Source: Apostichopus japonicus (lineage: Eukaryota; Echinodermata; Holothuroidea; Aspidochirotida; Stichopodidae). Taken from it: a stretch of 64,000 nucleotides of DNA. Within the stretch, counting starts at the first letter, position 1; the number at the start of each line of letters is the position of its first letter. The stretch spans positions 22,987,917-23,051,916 of the forward strand of contig NC_092571.1 in NCBI RefSeq assembly GCF_037975245.1. Direction: 5' to 3'. The position numbers and the translations under genes are program-made. The notes under the pieces were generated by a model. It made no database searches. It saw only the letters and a list, made by a program, of their open reading frames with translations, and was not told where the DNA came from. Positions 11,480 to 22,260 of the stretch are shown here, in pieces.

Positions 11480-12818
11480 CAGTGGCGTAGCTAAGATTTT
11501 TTGAGTGGGGGGACATGGGGGGCTGTTCTTTCTTGTGGGGGGGGGTGGAGTTTACTATCTAAGCGGAGCGCCACCTTGGTTGGCGCGGGCGTACAGAGAA
11601 AATTTGAGATTTCAGCACCCCCCAGATCGCAGGAGATGGCACCTGTGAGGCAAAATAGCAACCAAAAAGATGTGCAACTTTGTTGACAGAAATGCAAAAA
11701 ATGTTTTTTTTCTCTTTCATGCTGACTGGCCTTGCCAACTCAGCCAGACTTTTAACTTGAGGGAAGTTGGCATCATTTGTCGTTTCAAGCTGTCAAGGCC
11801 TTTCTCCCAACTCAAACCCCTGTGGGCTACCGGTAGATTTGCAGGATATGCCCACATGTGGACTTAAATAGCATTAGAGGAAGGGGGTGGAAGACTAACA
11901 CGCATCGATGTTTCGGTAATGGTCCACATTAATGGCTCGGTGCTTATTAGGCCATTTATTGGGTTTCTTGAGGCAGCTGTCATCAGAATCTGGCTTTTTG
12001 TGCCAATCGATGACCGATAACATGTATTGGTATGTAAATTTCTTCTTCATATATCTAGCAACACTCTAAAAACAAATGAGTGGATTTCATTCCATTGGAG
12101 TGATCACTCGGCGCACTTCAAATTAAGAGTAAAATTTAACTCTATTGGAGTTAACCCTCACTCCTAATATGAGTGAATATAACTCTATTAGGAGTTAAGA
12201 TTTACTCCAATGGAGTGGAAATTCACTCTTATACCGGAATGTGCTCAGTGATCACTCCCATGGAGTGAAATTCACCTATGTTTTTATCAGTACAGTACAG
12301 TGCATATCATCATAGACGTACGTACGTACGTACTACGTACGCTCGTATATCAGACGCACTCGATACCCACGATACGATACGGTCCTGGAGAAACTATTTC
12401 CACTCATCATTTTTTAAGGCGATACAGTAGTGAGTATTGAACAGGCACAGCCGCATGTTTGCAGGAAATTCAGAATTCCCAATATTTTATATCTCTACCA
12501 TTAGTGAAAATCATGTTTCGACAGTTTCGTGGACATAAAAAGTTGTTTTGTGGAATATTCAATGACAAATCAGGGGCCGATGCAGGATTTGTGACGGGGG
12601 GGGGGGGGGTCTGACTGGTCCAGCCGCGCCTGAACGTAAGACTATCTAAGCGGAGCGCCATCATCGGTTGGCGCGGAGCGGACAAGAAAATTGTTGGCTT
12701 TACAAACCCCCCAGATGGCCGGAAACGGCACTTCCCGAGTATTCTAAGCAGCATGTACCTAGCCTGAAAATATGGATCTCATGTCTGCAATTTCAGGCCC
12801 CCCGTAGCTACGCCACTG
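11480..12818 (+). mobile_element. Inner hAT-like element nested in the outer element
   Basis: The left end CAGTGGCGTAGCTAAG (11480) is mirrored by TAGCTACGCCACTG ending at 12818. The flanks TACACGCA (left) and ATCACGCA (right) agree at 6 of 8 bases, fitting a worn 8-bp hAT target duplication. Inside, the stretch at about 11545-11635 (ACTATCTAAGCGGAGCGCCA, then TTGGCGCG and CCCCCCAGAT) recurs in direct orientation at about 12643-12735. The 1.3 kb may therefore be two related copies joined, or one element with an internal duplication. No transposase frame is visible. Confidence 0.6.
12064..12290 (+). mobile_element. 227-bp MITE-like inverted-repeat element
   Basis: The left arm starting CTCTAAAAACAAATGAGTGG and containing ATTGGAGTGATCACT pairs with the right arm, whose reverse complement starts CTGATAAAAACATAGGTGAA and contains ATGGGAGTGATCACTGAG. 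Most of the element is an imperfect palindrome built from ACTCC/GGAGT words. It is followed by a short CGTA simple repeat at 12315-12340. A clean target duplication is not obvious. Confidence 0.5.
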
Positions 12819-12853
12819 ATCACGCATGGGGCACTTTCCCTCAAACGCGGTAA

Positions 12854-12876
12854 AAAAAAAAAAAAAAAAAAAAAAA
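12854..12876 (+). repeat. Poly(A) run
   Basis: Uninterrupted run of 23 A. It lies between the inner element and the right end of the outer element and could be the tail of a retroposed sequence or a simple slippage tract. Confidence 0.8.
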
Positions 12877-12942
12877 ATCAGGATTTTCAAAAAGGGGGGG
12901 GGGCCCGGGCCCCCCGGCCCCCCTGGATCCGCCCCTGCATAT

Positions 12943-13290
12943 TAAAGACCCTTTTCTGCAGTAGTACCACATATTTCTTATTGTTCTATTATTTGGTCTG
13001 GCACGTATAATACTAATCTAAAATCACTGATTATACTACAAAAGAAGGCAATGCGACAAATATCACGTACTGTACCTCGTGATCACAACGCCCTATATTT
13101 AAGAATCTTAATTTATTGAAAGTTAATGACATAATACGTGTAAATATTGCCACCTTCACTTATATGACGTGGAATGGACAACTGCCTAATGCATTTTATA
13201 ACTACCTAATTAGTCATAGGGATTTACATCATCACAATACAAGATACGCCGATAATGCGCATCATTACACAAAGAATACTTTAATAGGAA
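12943..13290 (+). pseudogene. Continuation of the LINE ORF2 C-terminal region
   Basis: After the CATAT duplication the LINE reading resumes, with stops and shifts: AMRQISRTV, FKNLNLLKVNDIIRVNIATF, TYMTWNGQLPNAFYNYL and HHHNTRYADNAHHYTK. These are the conserved blocks that follow the LINE reverse transcriptase thumb. The reading is broken again near 13290 by the Penelope-like insertion and picks up at 14700. Confidence 0.65.
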
Positions 13291-13295
13291 ATTGA

Positions 13296-14393
13296 ATCTG
13301 GTGGCGCTACATTGATGACATCTTCTTCGTTTGGACCAGTGATGAGGATAGCCTGCTCACCTTCATCAATCACATCAATTCTTTCCACAGCACTATCAAA
13401 TTCACCTCTGATTACTCTCACCAACAGGTTAACTTTCTCGATGTGACTGTTCGCAAGGAACACGGTTCTCTCTCTACAGACTTATACACCAAGCCCACAG
13501 ACACACACCAGTATCTCCATTTTTCAAGCTGCCATCACCGTCACTGCAAGTCTGGAATTGCCTACAGTCAAGCACTTCGTCTTCGTCGCATTTGCTCTAA
13601 CAATACCTCTTTCATGCGCCATACAGATGCTTTGGAAAAACACCTTACTGTCAGGGGCGATAGTGCGAGAAGGGTGCGTGAAGCCATTCAGAGAGTCCGC
13701 TCCCTATCCAGATCACCTACTGTGGCAGTGAAGGACAAAAAGGGACGAGATTGCAACTACAAGCTACACCCGGTTGTTACTCTCCACCCAAATTTTCCTC
13801 CTCTCCAGCAAATCACCTCTAACAACCACAACATTCTCCTCACTTCAGATAGAGATAGACTCCAACGTCCACGCAACCTACGAGACCTTCTTGTTCCACC
13901 TCTAACTCCTAACCCTACACCCGTTCAGCATGGTACATTCAAATATGATCGTACTTCGAGATGCATCATCTGTAGCCACCTTATTGTTGACTCCAATTCC
14001 ATCACCGGCCACAGTATGCAACTCACACACAATACTAAGGGTCACATCACTTGCACAACCACTAATGTCATCTATCTGATCTCTTGTAGGGTTTGCGGCG
14101 TCCAGTATGACGAAACCAAAACCACCCTCAAGAAGCGATTCTATTGTCACAGATCCACAGTCAACACCATGAAGACTGAGACCCCAGTTGGAGAACACTT
14201 TAACCTTCCCAACCATACCATTAACGACATGTCCCTACAGAGGATTGAATCCTTAAGCAGCCGCCCTTACATCCGAATCAGCAGAGAGAGGCTGTGGATG
14301 CAAGCCTTCGCACCATTCAAGCTCATGGGCTCAGCATTCAGGAAGGACATGACTAACTTTTTTTCTGTCACCCCATCACTTCTCTTCTCATAG
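13296..14393 (+). pseudogene. PLE reverse transcriptase C-terminus plus GIY-YIG endonuclease
   Basis: An open frame without a start (stop just upstream at 13293) begins WWRYIDDIFFVW: the Y-I-D-D box at 13308-13319 is the reverse-transcriptase catalytic motif. It continues through FLDVTVRKEHGSLSTDLYTK and PTDTHQYLHFSSCH, hallmark PLE blocks, then a basic linker, a C-x2-C motif (RCIIC) and a GIY-YIG-type nuclease region (NVIYLISCRVCG, then KTTLKKRF, then CHRS, and PVGEHFN near 14185). The protein ends at TAG 14391-14393. In intact relatives the residues after CG-x2-Y are V-G-E-T; here the reading is QYDETK, so the glycine of the second catalytic motif is lost. Only about 365 codons of a protein that is normally far longer remain, so this copy is inactive, although its frame is unbroken and it is probably young. 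Confidence 0.85.
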
Positions 14394-14658
14394 CTCTCTT
14401 CCACCTTTTTCTCCACACCTTTCTGTCTTTGTCCTACTCCAGCTTATTCCCTACCCCCTTCCCATAATCCTCTCTTTGTCTCTCCACTGTTTATCTCCTA
14501 CCTCTCCTCTTCTCCTGTTGGTTTCTTTCTTTCTTCTCTCCATCCCTTGTCTATTAATTCCTTTTCATATATCTCTTTGTGTTCACCATGCTCATTAACC
14601 TGTCTGTATTCTGTGAGTGTTTTTGTCCCTTATGTTACTGCTACTTGTCATTTAGGCT

Positions 14659-14689
14659 CTGAAGAAGATCCTGCTAGGATCGAAACGTC
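14659..14689 (+). ncRNA. Hammerhead-like ribozyme motif of the PLE
   Basis: CTGAAGA (14659-14665) fits the conserved CUGANGA core. A hairpin with stem GATCC/GGATC and loop TGCTA follows (14667-14681), then GAAAC (14682-14686) and GTC (14687-14689). Hammerhead motifs near the ends of Penelope-like elements are established (Cervera and De la Peña, 2014). The short outer stems mean cleavage would probably need a dimeric form. Activity is inferred only from the core match. Confidence 0.55.
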
Positions 14690-14699
14690 ATGCCAACTT

Positions 14700-14837
14700 A
14701 CTTTTACACATTCATTAGGAAAGTTAAGCTTAAGAAATCGCGCAATAAAAACTTGGAATTCTATAACAGAAATTAACAAAAATAAATTATCGAAAAGAAC
14801 ATTTAGAAAATATTTAATTGCATGCGCATTACAATGA
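14700..14837 (+). pseudogene. LINE ORF2 C-terminus, downstream of the PLE insertion
   Basis: The frame LGKLSLRNRAIKTWNSITEI, then KRTFRKYLIACALQ, ends at TGA 14835-14837. 'GxxSLRxxAIxxWNSI' followed by a K/F/Y-rich end is the usual C-terminus of this type of LINE protein. Joined to 12943-13290 it restores block order, showing that the PLE landed in the LINE. Confidence 0.65.
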
Positions 14838-17227
14838 TTAATTTAAACAAATCACAAACAACTTACCGACAGAAGTACTAAATCCCAATCCATTTATATG
14901 TAAATAGGAGATCATTCTTATCAAGACTACAAAAGACAGCCATACCAATGGAACACATCAAACACTTCAAAGTGGTCTAAAACACTTCTGAGAGCTAATT
15001 GTGGGAAAAAAATCTTCATCAATCTAAAGACATTACATTTTTACATTTTTTCCCCGAGCATAGTCATCTTGTATCGCCACCACATGACGAAAGACTTTGA
15101 GAAGTTTTGAAACAATTTTGAGTTTTTTTTCAACCTTTGAATTCACCTCCATCAAATTTCAGGGCTTGTTTGATATTTCTAAGACAGATGGGGTTTGGAA
15201 ACCGGATTGTGAATACACCAACCATGTAAACCGACAAGAGAGTTGTTGAATTTACAACAAGTGAAAGCCATAGCATTATAATTTTATAACAATGATCGTT
15301 AACGTTAGGAAAATTCAAATAATATCTTGAAATAATATCTCCTTGCTTATGAATTAAGGATTGTTGTAATAGGCTAGTTACTCCATTGATTATAGCAAAA
15401 TCAAGTAAAATCCCCCAAACTCAAATATCTAAAAAAAATATTCCAAATCAATTACCCATCAGATAGCCAACCCAACATATAATATGCCAGCCTATAATAT
15501 GCATAATATAAATGAGAATACCCAATGTAATATATATATATTTATATTTAACAGTTACACCCAAAATGTGAGAATAAAAGATACGGGACTACATATGTAC
15601 CAAATTGAAACCAAATCAATGGAAAAACAACCCATACTCAAAATACACAAATGTGACTTTGAACCAGGGCTGATTTATTTTAATGTGAGAAAATGAAAAA
15701 GACATTGATACATGTGAGACAGGGGCCATGCAGTTACCCCTGATAACCCTTGATAACCAGATATTCAGGTCTTGTCACACTGTTGGATTATTGCTCTCCC
15801 GACGGGGAAGGAAAATAGTTAATTCAGTATTCATAGTTTTAGTCTGTTTTGTCTTGTCCTCTGTCGTGTCTTGTCTTAATTGATTTGTTTGGATATTGAA
15901 CTTGGTCCTTTGCATCTATCTTAAAAAAAGGCAAAAGCAATGCGTAAGAGTAAAGACCAAAACCACTTTTTTCCGACCAGGACAAGAATCCCTTTTAATA
16001 TCATGCACACATGAATAACATATAAAAGAAAAGAATGTGCTGAAACTTGATCTGGATTTGAATCTTAAAAGTGACAATGTTACCTGCCTACACACAACAA
16101 CTGCACTCTTGATAGTTCTGTTACTATACAAACCACTTTGGTCGGTAGTATGAAGAACATGATCCTAGATCAGAATGTTCCCGAGCCAATTCTTCTCAAA
16201 GCATCGATACACGATACGTGTTCAAACACAACAATAGCTTTTTGGAGCAGTGAGAAAAGAGGGCGCTCTACCAGAATATCTCCGCACCAATTTGCTATGT
16301 TCACCAATGCAGCAACATTGTGTGGAGGCAGGTGTAACTCTTAAGCTTTGTGAAGTGTTGTGACGTGATTGAAGTTAAGAAATGTGTTAGAAAGTCCACC
16401 ATATAAATAAAAAAAAAATACGTTTGATAATTAGACCAAAGAAATTCCAGGTTAAAATGAAACAGAAAACATAGACTTAACAGCGAGTCTCTTCGAAATA
16501 TAAAACTGTTGAGATGGAAACGAAACACATTCTATCATTGTATTGATTCCTTGTTTTTTAATTTACATAAAATGCTAAAAGCATAGGTTACAGCGGTAAA
16601 ATATTTTGGGTGAGGTGGGATGGGATGGAGTGGAGTGGGGTGGGGTGGGGAAGATTTTAATACTGAAAGCTGGTGATAAATCGTGAATACATAAATCCTC
16701 AACGTCCTCTCCTCTTCGTCTCCCCAAACTATTTAATAAGCACAATCTATTTTCGAGAATTCATACATGGTCAATTTCAAAAAAACAAAAAACACTACCC
16801 TCCAGATTCATGCACCGCAATTAATGGGAACCAAGATGGCTCCTTCCTTTGCCAAAACCTTTATATGAAACTTCGAGAATTTCTATCTCGACAAAAGCTG
16901 AAACCACACACGTGATTACGTTTCATTGACGATATCTTCATGACCCTTGGTATATATGCTAATGTTCCCTCGTATTACATGACGTGACACCTTCATAATG
17001 ACTTGGTTACAGTATCGATGTAACTGGATTGGTGTTGAGAATGGATCAAGTGCCCAGGCTCTAAATTGGGTTGATTTTCTTTAAACAATATAGTAAGGTT
17101 AGTGATTCTCTGTTAATTTCATTTCATTTTTTTTTATTATTTGTAGCTTTAAAACAAGATTACCCAATTCTACTCCCAGCTTGCAGAGTAGATGTACAGC
17201 CCTATTTTTCTGATCAGAAACAGGTTA
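14838..17227. other. Intergenic sequence, no recognised gene
   Basis: AT-rich, with a TATA-type low-complexity patch near 15530-15550 and a G-rich run of GGGATGG/GGGGTGG words at about 16608-16650 that could form a G-quadruplex. No convincing exon or complete element seen. Confidence 0.4.
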
Positions 17228-17395
17228 AACTTAATCGCACTGCCAACACTAGTACTGTGCACGATGTGGTCAATACATAGACTATATATTATACGAATTG
17301 TCCACATTGTTGGGAGTGACTGCGCTGTTTACTAACTATTTTGGTTTCGTAAATCACAGCTTACTTCATCATGGACAGGTAATATTGTGTAATCG
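17228..17395 (+). repeat. 159-bp tandem array, first unit
   Basis: The unit begins ATCGCACTGCCAACACTAGT and includes GTGCACGATGTGGTCAATAC, TCCACATTGTTGGGAGTG and TTACTTCATCATGGACA. It recurs at 18072 and 18231 and partly at 18392. A foldback element (17396-18063) separates this unit from the others. Confidence 0.8.
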
Positions 17396-18063
17396 GCTTT
17401 CTGGTCACTTCGCCCAACAACCATTTCGCCCAACTGCCATTTCGCCGAACCAGCTTGGTCATTTCGCCCAACCTTGTTGGTCATTTCGCCCAACCATTTT
17501 TTTACTCATATTCAGTCAGAACAATATTACTTTTTCTATTTCACTAGTTCAATTTGATTTATTTTGGGTTATATTACTTCGTGGTAGGTAAATAAAGTGA
17601 GGTCCGCTCGCTATCGATCGGAGTCTCAGCAGTTATTTCGGGTATAATGGAAGTTATATTATTACGAAGGGGAATCGAAACACTGATGATCCATCCTGTT
17701 ATTTAATTAAATTATATTAAATTTAACCACTGTATCAATGTAACCACGACTTTAAGTTTCCTTAATACTCGGTTCGTATCCCGTAACGTTAACAATTCCC
17801 GAACGTTTCCTTATTTAAGTTATATAAACTAAAGGACTTCAAGATTCCTTAATATTCGCGTCGTATCCTGTAACGTTAAAAATTCCCGAACGTTTCCTTA
17901 TTGAAGTATAATATTTAATCAAGGTTGGGCGAAATGACCAGGCTGGTTGGGCGAAATGACCAGGCTGGTTGGGCGAAATGACCAGGCTGGGTGGGCGAAA
18001 TGGTAAGGTTGGGCAAAATGGCAGTTAGGCGAAATCGTTGTTGGGCGAAGTGACCAGCTTCTT
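17396..18063. mobile_element. 668-bp foldback element with TTTCGCCCAAC repeats in its arms
   Basis: The left arm (17396-17502) reads CTGGTCACTTCGCCCAACAA followed by further TTTCGCCCAAC units. The right arm (about 17925-18063) carries the same units inverted (GGGCGAAATGACC...). An 8-bp duplication TGTAATCG flanks both sides (17388-17395 and 18064-18071). The surrounding tandem array supplies the uninterrupted site (TGTGTAATCGCACTGTCAAC at about 18220-18240), so the insertion is demonstrated within the window. Inside is AT-rich DNA without a transposase, including two related stretches around TTCCTTAATACTCGG/TTCCTTAATATTCGC. It is a non-autonomous, MITE or foldback-type element. Confidence 0.85.
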
Positions 18064-18071
18064 TGTAATCG

Positions 18072-18396
18072 CACTTTCAACCACTAATACTGTGCACGAT
18101 GTGTCCAATACGTAGACTACTATGATACGAAGTGTCCACATTGTTGGGAGTGCCTGGCGCTGTTAACTAACTGTTGTGGTATAGTAAATCACAGTTTACT
18201 TCATCATGGACAAGTTATATTGTGTAATCGCACTGTCAACCACTAATACTGTGCACGATGTGGTCAATACGTAGACTAGTATGATACGAAATATCCACAT
18301 TGTTGCGATTGCCCGCGCTGTTAACTAACTGTTGTGGAGTATCGTAAATCATGAGCTAACTTAATCATGGAAAAGTTATACTGTGTAAACGCACTG
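18072..18396 (+). repeat. 159-bp tandem array, units two and three
   Basis: Units start with CACTTTCAACCACTAATACT (18072) and CACTGTCAACCACTAATACT (18231); a fourth breaks off at about 18396. Spacing is 159-161 bp. Units are similar but not identical, so the array is not recent. Confidence 0.8.
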
Positions 18397-19450
18397 TATA
18401 TCACATCAATAAATTACTAACAAAGATTGGATATCCAATATTTATGAAAGCTCGAACATCAACAACAAGTGGTTTTCTATTGTTGGATGGAAAAGAGTTT
18501 ACCTTAGGTTAAAGCAGGCCATGTCTTTACGCTATGTGTGATTGTTTTCAAAAGTACAGACATTATAGACATAAGTCTTGTTACTCACCACAGATATACG
18601 TATACATAGTTTAAGATGAAAATGTTTTCGCTTCAATAAACTTTGCGAACTTTGCATATATAGCATTTCAACAGCTTTTTACCAAATATATCCGACAAAC
18701 ACTAACAGAAAACTGCAAACCAATTTTTGTCTAAATGGACCTCAACTTTCCTGTTTGTGTAATTATAGATTATTCCTGTTAGGGATATATGCAATAGAAT
18801 GATTGATGAGTAAACAATATCACCGTATGTTTATAAAGTTTCCTGTTAATGCCTTTGACCTTGAAATATTTATAACCTCCTTCCTCTAGAAATATCAATT
18901 TACAACATTTGAAGGATGTGGTGAAAGAATTAGACAACACCTCTATAAACATATTTTTGGCCTACATATAAATCACTACACTTGGTAACATACCACGTAC
19001 CACGATAGACTATTATAGTCAGACACATAATGTCGCAGAAAATGGAATAAATGGGAAAGCGAAGCAATAACATAACAGTCAAACACAAACACAAGCCGTG
19101 GAAAGAAAATTACGGAAAGAAGGTTTCTTTCTTTCTACTTGGCCATCACAACAGGGGTCGTTACACCTGCTCAGAACCGGGCGCTACTGGGTCCAAGGTG
19201 CCGTAAACACATGCAAGGAAGGCACCTTCTTTTGATTGGCTCTTTGTAGGTTTGCGTATATACTGTCGTATTTACACATCAGTTGTAAACGATGGCCCGC
19301 TTATGTTTAAGTTAGATTCTCTAACTAACAACTGTTAGCCAAATGGCTGGAGGTGTGGTTTGTTCTCATCGTGTTAGTATAGCGTTTTTATGTAAATATA
19401 CAACGGCTTTGGCAGGAAACAGATTGCAGAAGAAAAGAACAAAGAATGTA
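18397..19450. other. Intergenic sequence, no recognised gene
   Basis: AT-rich sequence with no long open frame or recognisable repeat end. Confidence 0.4.
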
Positions 19451-19456
19451 TATATT

Positions 19457-19457
<1 letters not shown>

Positions 19458-19536
<79 letters not shown>
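19458..19536. repeat. (TA)n microsatellite
   Basis: About 39 uninterrupted TA dinucleotides. Open frames of alternating Tyr/Ile across it are artefacts. Confidence 0.95.
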
Positions 19537-19539
<3 letters not shown>

Positions 19540-19540
<1 letters not shown>

Positions 19541-22260
19541 GAACAGTTTGATTTCCTGCCAAAAATCAAATACAGATTAGTTTTTTGATAATCTCTAGTT
19601 CCATCTACGTATTCTAATATACTATAACTTAGCAGCTCCAAATAGCTGTGTACAAGATAAATCATAACGCTACCAATATAACATATATGGCTCTCTGTGA
19701 AATCATATGAGCTGTTACAACCCTTTACATCGTATCGAATGATATATTGAATTACACGTGACTGTGGTTGACGTTTCACCTTTATAACTCTTTCTGGTAA
19801 TGTCAACTGATAAGGGCGTTGTTCCAGTTCGTTCGAAACACAAGCTGTACGTTTGACCGTTGGCCAGCGTTTTTTTCTTGTATACTTCAATGTTATCACG
19901 TTGTGAGTTAGAAGGTAAATATACAGTACTTGACAAATGCTTGGGGATTTCCGACGCAATTGCGTTGGAGATCCTTACTGACTGGATCATGTGACGTAAT
20001 TAGGCCTACGTTTCCATAGCGATCATACTCATGTTTTGTCATTTTACTGTCAGATATACAGAGTTGCCCATTTCCATGACGTTTTAATGACTCGGAAGAT
20101 ACGTCATAGTTCGTCGTTGCCATATATGAACTAGCCCATGCATTGGAAAAACGAAACAACAAAACATAGCAGCAATATAATGAAACATGTTAAACTTTAA
20201 TTAAAGTGATGTTAAAGTTTAATTATAGTCGACAAGAATATATTACAGAAGTGGTATTGTTGTTTCACCAGAAACCCCCATGAAATTCAAACGAAAGCGT
20301 TACCAAAAGTATATATCATTGGTTTACTCTGTACTGTCGAACAGGCTATGTGACCGGTGTCGGTGTGTCTAAGTATAAGGTATGTATTGTTTAAATTATC
20401 TGTTTGTTATATGTTTGTATTTATATATTTTAATTATATATCTGATATTGCATTGTTTCTAATCACTTGTTATCGACAAGGGTTTCTCTGTCACTGTGTT
20501 CTGTATACAAAATACATTACTCTCTGAATGATTGGAGCCCGTGTTGTTGTGTCAGGCAATAACACATATTCAACACAATTTACGAAACTAAAACTTGACT
20601 ATTCTTTTAACATGTTCATGTTTAAGCAGCGTGATAAATGCATTTTCTTCATACTACTTGAATAGAGGAAAATGATGTAATCAAAATAATTCAGTCACAA
20701 ATAAGCTACATATACGCGTTACTGCAAATTTTTGGAGAGTTACATATGGGTGAATGTAATTAGGATATTGCAAAATAACAGTTAGGCAATGGGCATAATG
20801 AATGTTATGTTCTTTTTATTTTCTAGATATTTGCCACATATTTGTCACAAGGTCCAAGCTATTTATTTCGTAGTATGATGATTCAGTCGCAAAACAGTAT
20901 TCCCTAAAATGCCATTGTTTTAAATAAAAAAGATTACCCTGTAGACCACATGAATGAATTTCAGGAAAAACGATAAACCCAGAATCTGTGACCGCAGATA
21001 ATCTTACTTTTCGTTATTCTCCAAGTGACCTTTTCAAATCCCTTGATGCTAATGTGTTTTTCCCACGGGAATGCCGAATATATCGGTGTTATTAGGTTAA
21101 ACAGACCAACAACCTTGGCACTGACACTCAACTTGAAACTAAGTAATACGATAGTTTCACATTTCTCTTATAAACCGTTGAGCCTAATATCATGTTACCT
21201 CTCGGGGAAACCCGTGTGGCAGTTGTATACCAGCATCATCAGAACAATGTTAGCACGTCGCCATTCCATCACTTCTCTGAAAGAAAACAAAGAACGACAA
21301 AGAACGACAACAACTTGAAGCGGTCTTAAACGTTTCCGTATTGAGGAAATGATTCTTCGTGCATATGCGTTCAGAGTGATATGTTGCTTAGTAATTTTTC
21401 AGAATATTCGTATTGCGTTCCTGTGTCACACGTGCATGATTCGTATTGTTCGTGTGTTCCTTGCTTGTTGTATTTTTCGGGAGAGCGAACATGTATATTT
21501 AGTAGAGAAGATTGCCGCGTTTCAAGACATAACATTTATTCACGTTTATGGACATTTTGCACCTGATTTCTACTGGTATGTATATATATGTATGTTTATG
21601 TGTATGATTTGAGGACCATGCAATTTTGTCACGAGGTAACGAAGCTTAAGCTATTTGTGTAGAAGAGCGTCTGATACTCGTCGGTATATTCGGTGTAGAA
21701 TTATTGGTCACAGTTACTGAAGGGTGTCATTTGCCTCTAAGTAAGGTAAGTGTAGCGTTAAATCACTGTAGACTATGATTATTCACGGGGATCATGACAG
21801 CAGGTTAGTGGAAATATTGACCAATTTGATAATTAAACTATGGACGTTACAAATAAGTTACTTCATCCTTGTTTGAACGACCTTAGTCAGAACAATGTGC
21901 GATGACAACAAGTAAAATCCATGTTATCTTAAGCCAAACACAGGAGAGAAGGAAAACAGGCTATGAAATAAAACATTTTACTACAAGAAAAGACTTTTGA
22001 ACCTTTGAGACGAGGCAGTTGTCTCCAGCTTGCAGCTCTAGTAGTTACGCCCATGTAAATATCAGGCTTTTATTTATTTGCTAGCACAATGTGCTCCCGG
22101 GACTAGAAGAATAGCAGAAATGTCAGAAGTTCTGTAATCTAATTGAAACCACAAAATGTCTTTCTTTTTCCGGTTTAGCTTTGTGTCGTTACCTAGCAAC
22201 TAATTGTTGATAAGTCGTTTTTAATAGGGAAATTCAGTGAATAAAAGTAGAATTTACATG
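19540..22260. other. Intergenic sequence, no recognised gene
   Basis: No supported exon. A perfect splice donor context (AAG then GTAAGTG at 21746) lies 3 kb upstream of the Ig-receptor coding exon and could be the donor of a 5' untranslated exon for the acceptor at 24810; this is speculative. Confidence 0.35.

Larger units (their letters stand above)
11045..12937 (+). mobile_element. Outer inverted-repeat element inserted in the LINE
   Basis: The left end CAGTGGCGGATCCAGG (11045) is mirrored by CCTGGATCCGCCCCTG ending at 12937. The 5-bp duplication CATAT flanks both sides (11040-11044 and 12938-12942), and LINE coding sequence resumes directly after it. The ends are followed inside by G-rich or C-rich runs (GGGGGGGCCC; GGGCCCGGGCCCCCC). 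The end sequence and the 5-bp duplication fit a hAT-related non-autonomous family. No transposase is visible. Its interior is occupied by another element (11480-12818) and an A-run (12854-12876). Confidence 0.7.
13291..14699 (+). mobile_element. 5'-truncated Penelope-like element (PLE) inserted in the LINE
   Basis: LINE sequence stops near 13290 (flank AATAGGAAA) and resumes at about 14700 (flank ATTAGGAAA), suggesting a 7-9 bp target duplication. The insert encodes the end of a PLE reverse transcriptase and a GIY-YIG nuclease (13296-14393), a C/T-rich 3' untranslated stretch (about 14394-14600), and a hammerhead-like motif close to the 3' end. The 5' part, including most of the reverse transcriptase, is missing, as is common for retroelements that arrest during reverse transcription. 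Confidence 0.8.

Noticed and set aside
17396-18063. Coding exon or CpG-type regulatory island from the TTTCGCCCAAC repeats
   Set aside because: The repeats are arranged as inverted arms with a target duplication, so they are the ends of a foldback element.
19456-19959. 167-codon minus-strand frame ending in the TA repeat
   Set aside because: Its end is pure (Tyr-Ile)n from the microsatellite and the remainder shows no domain or splice support.
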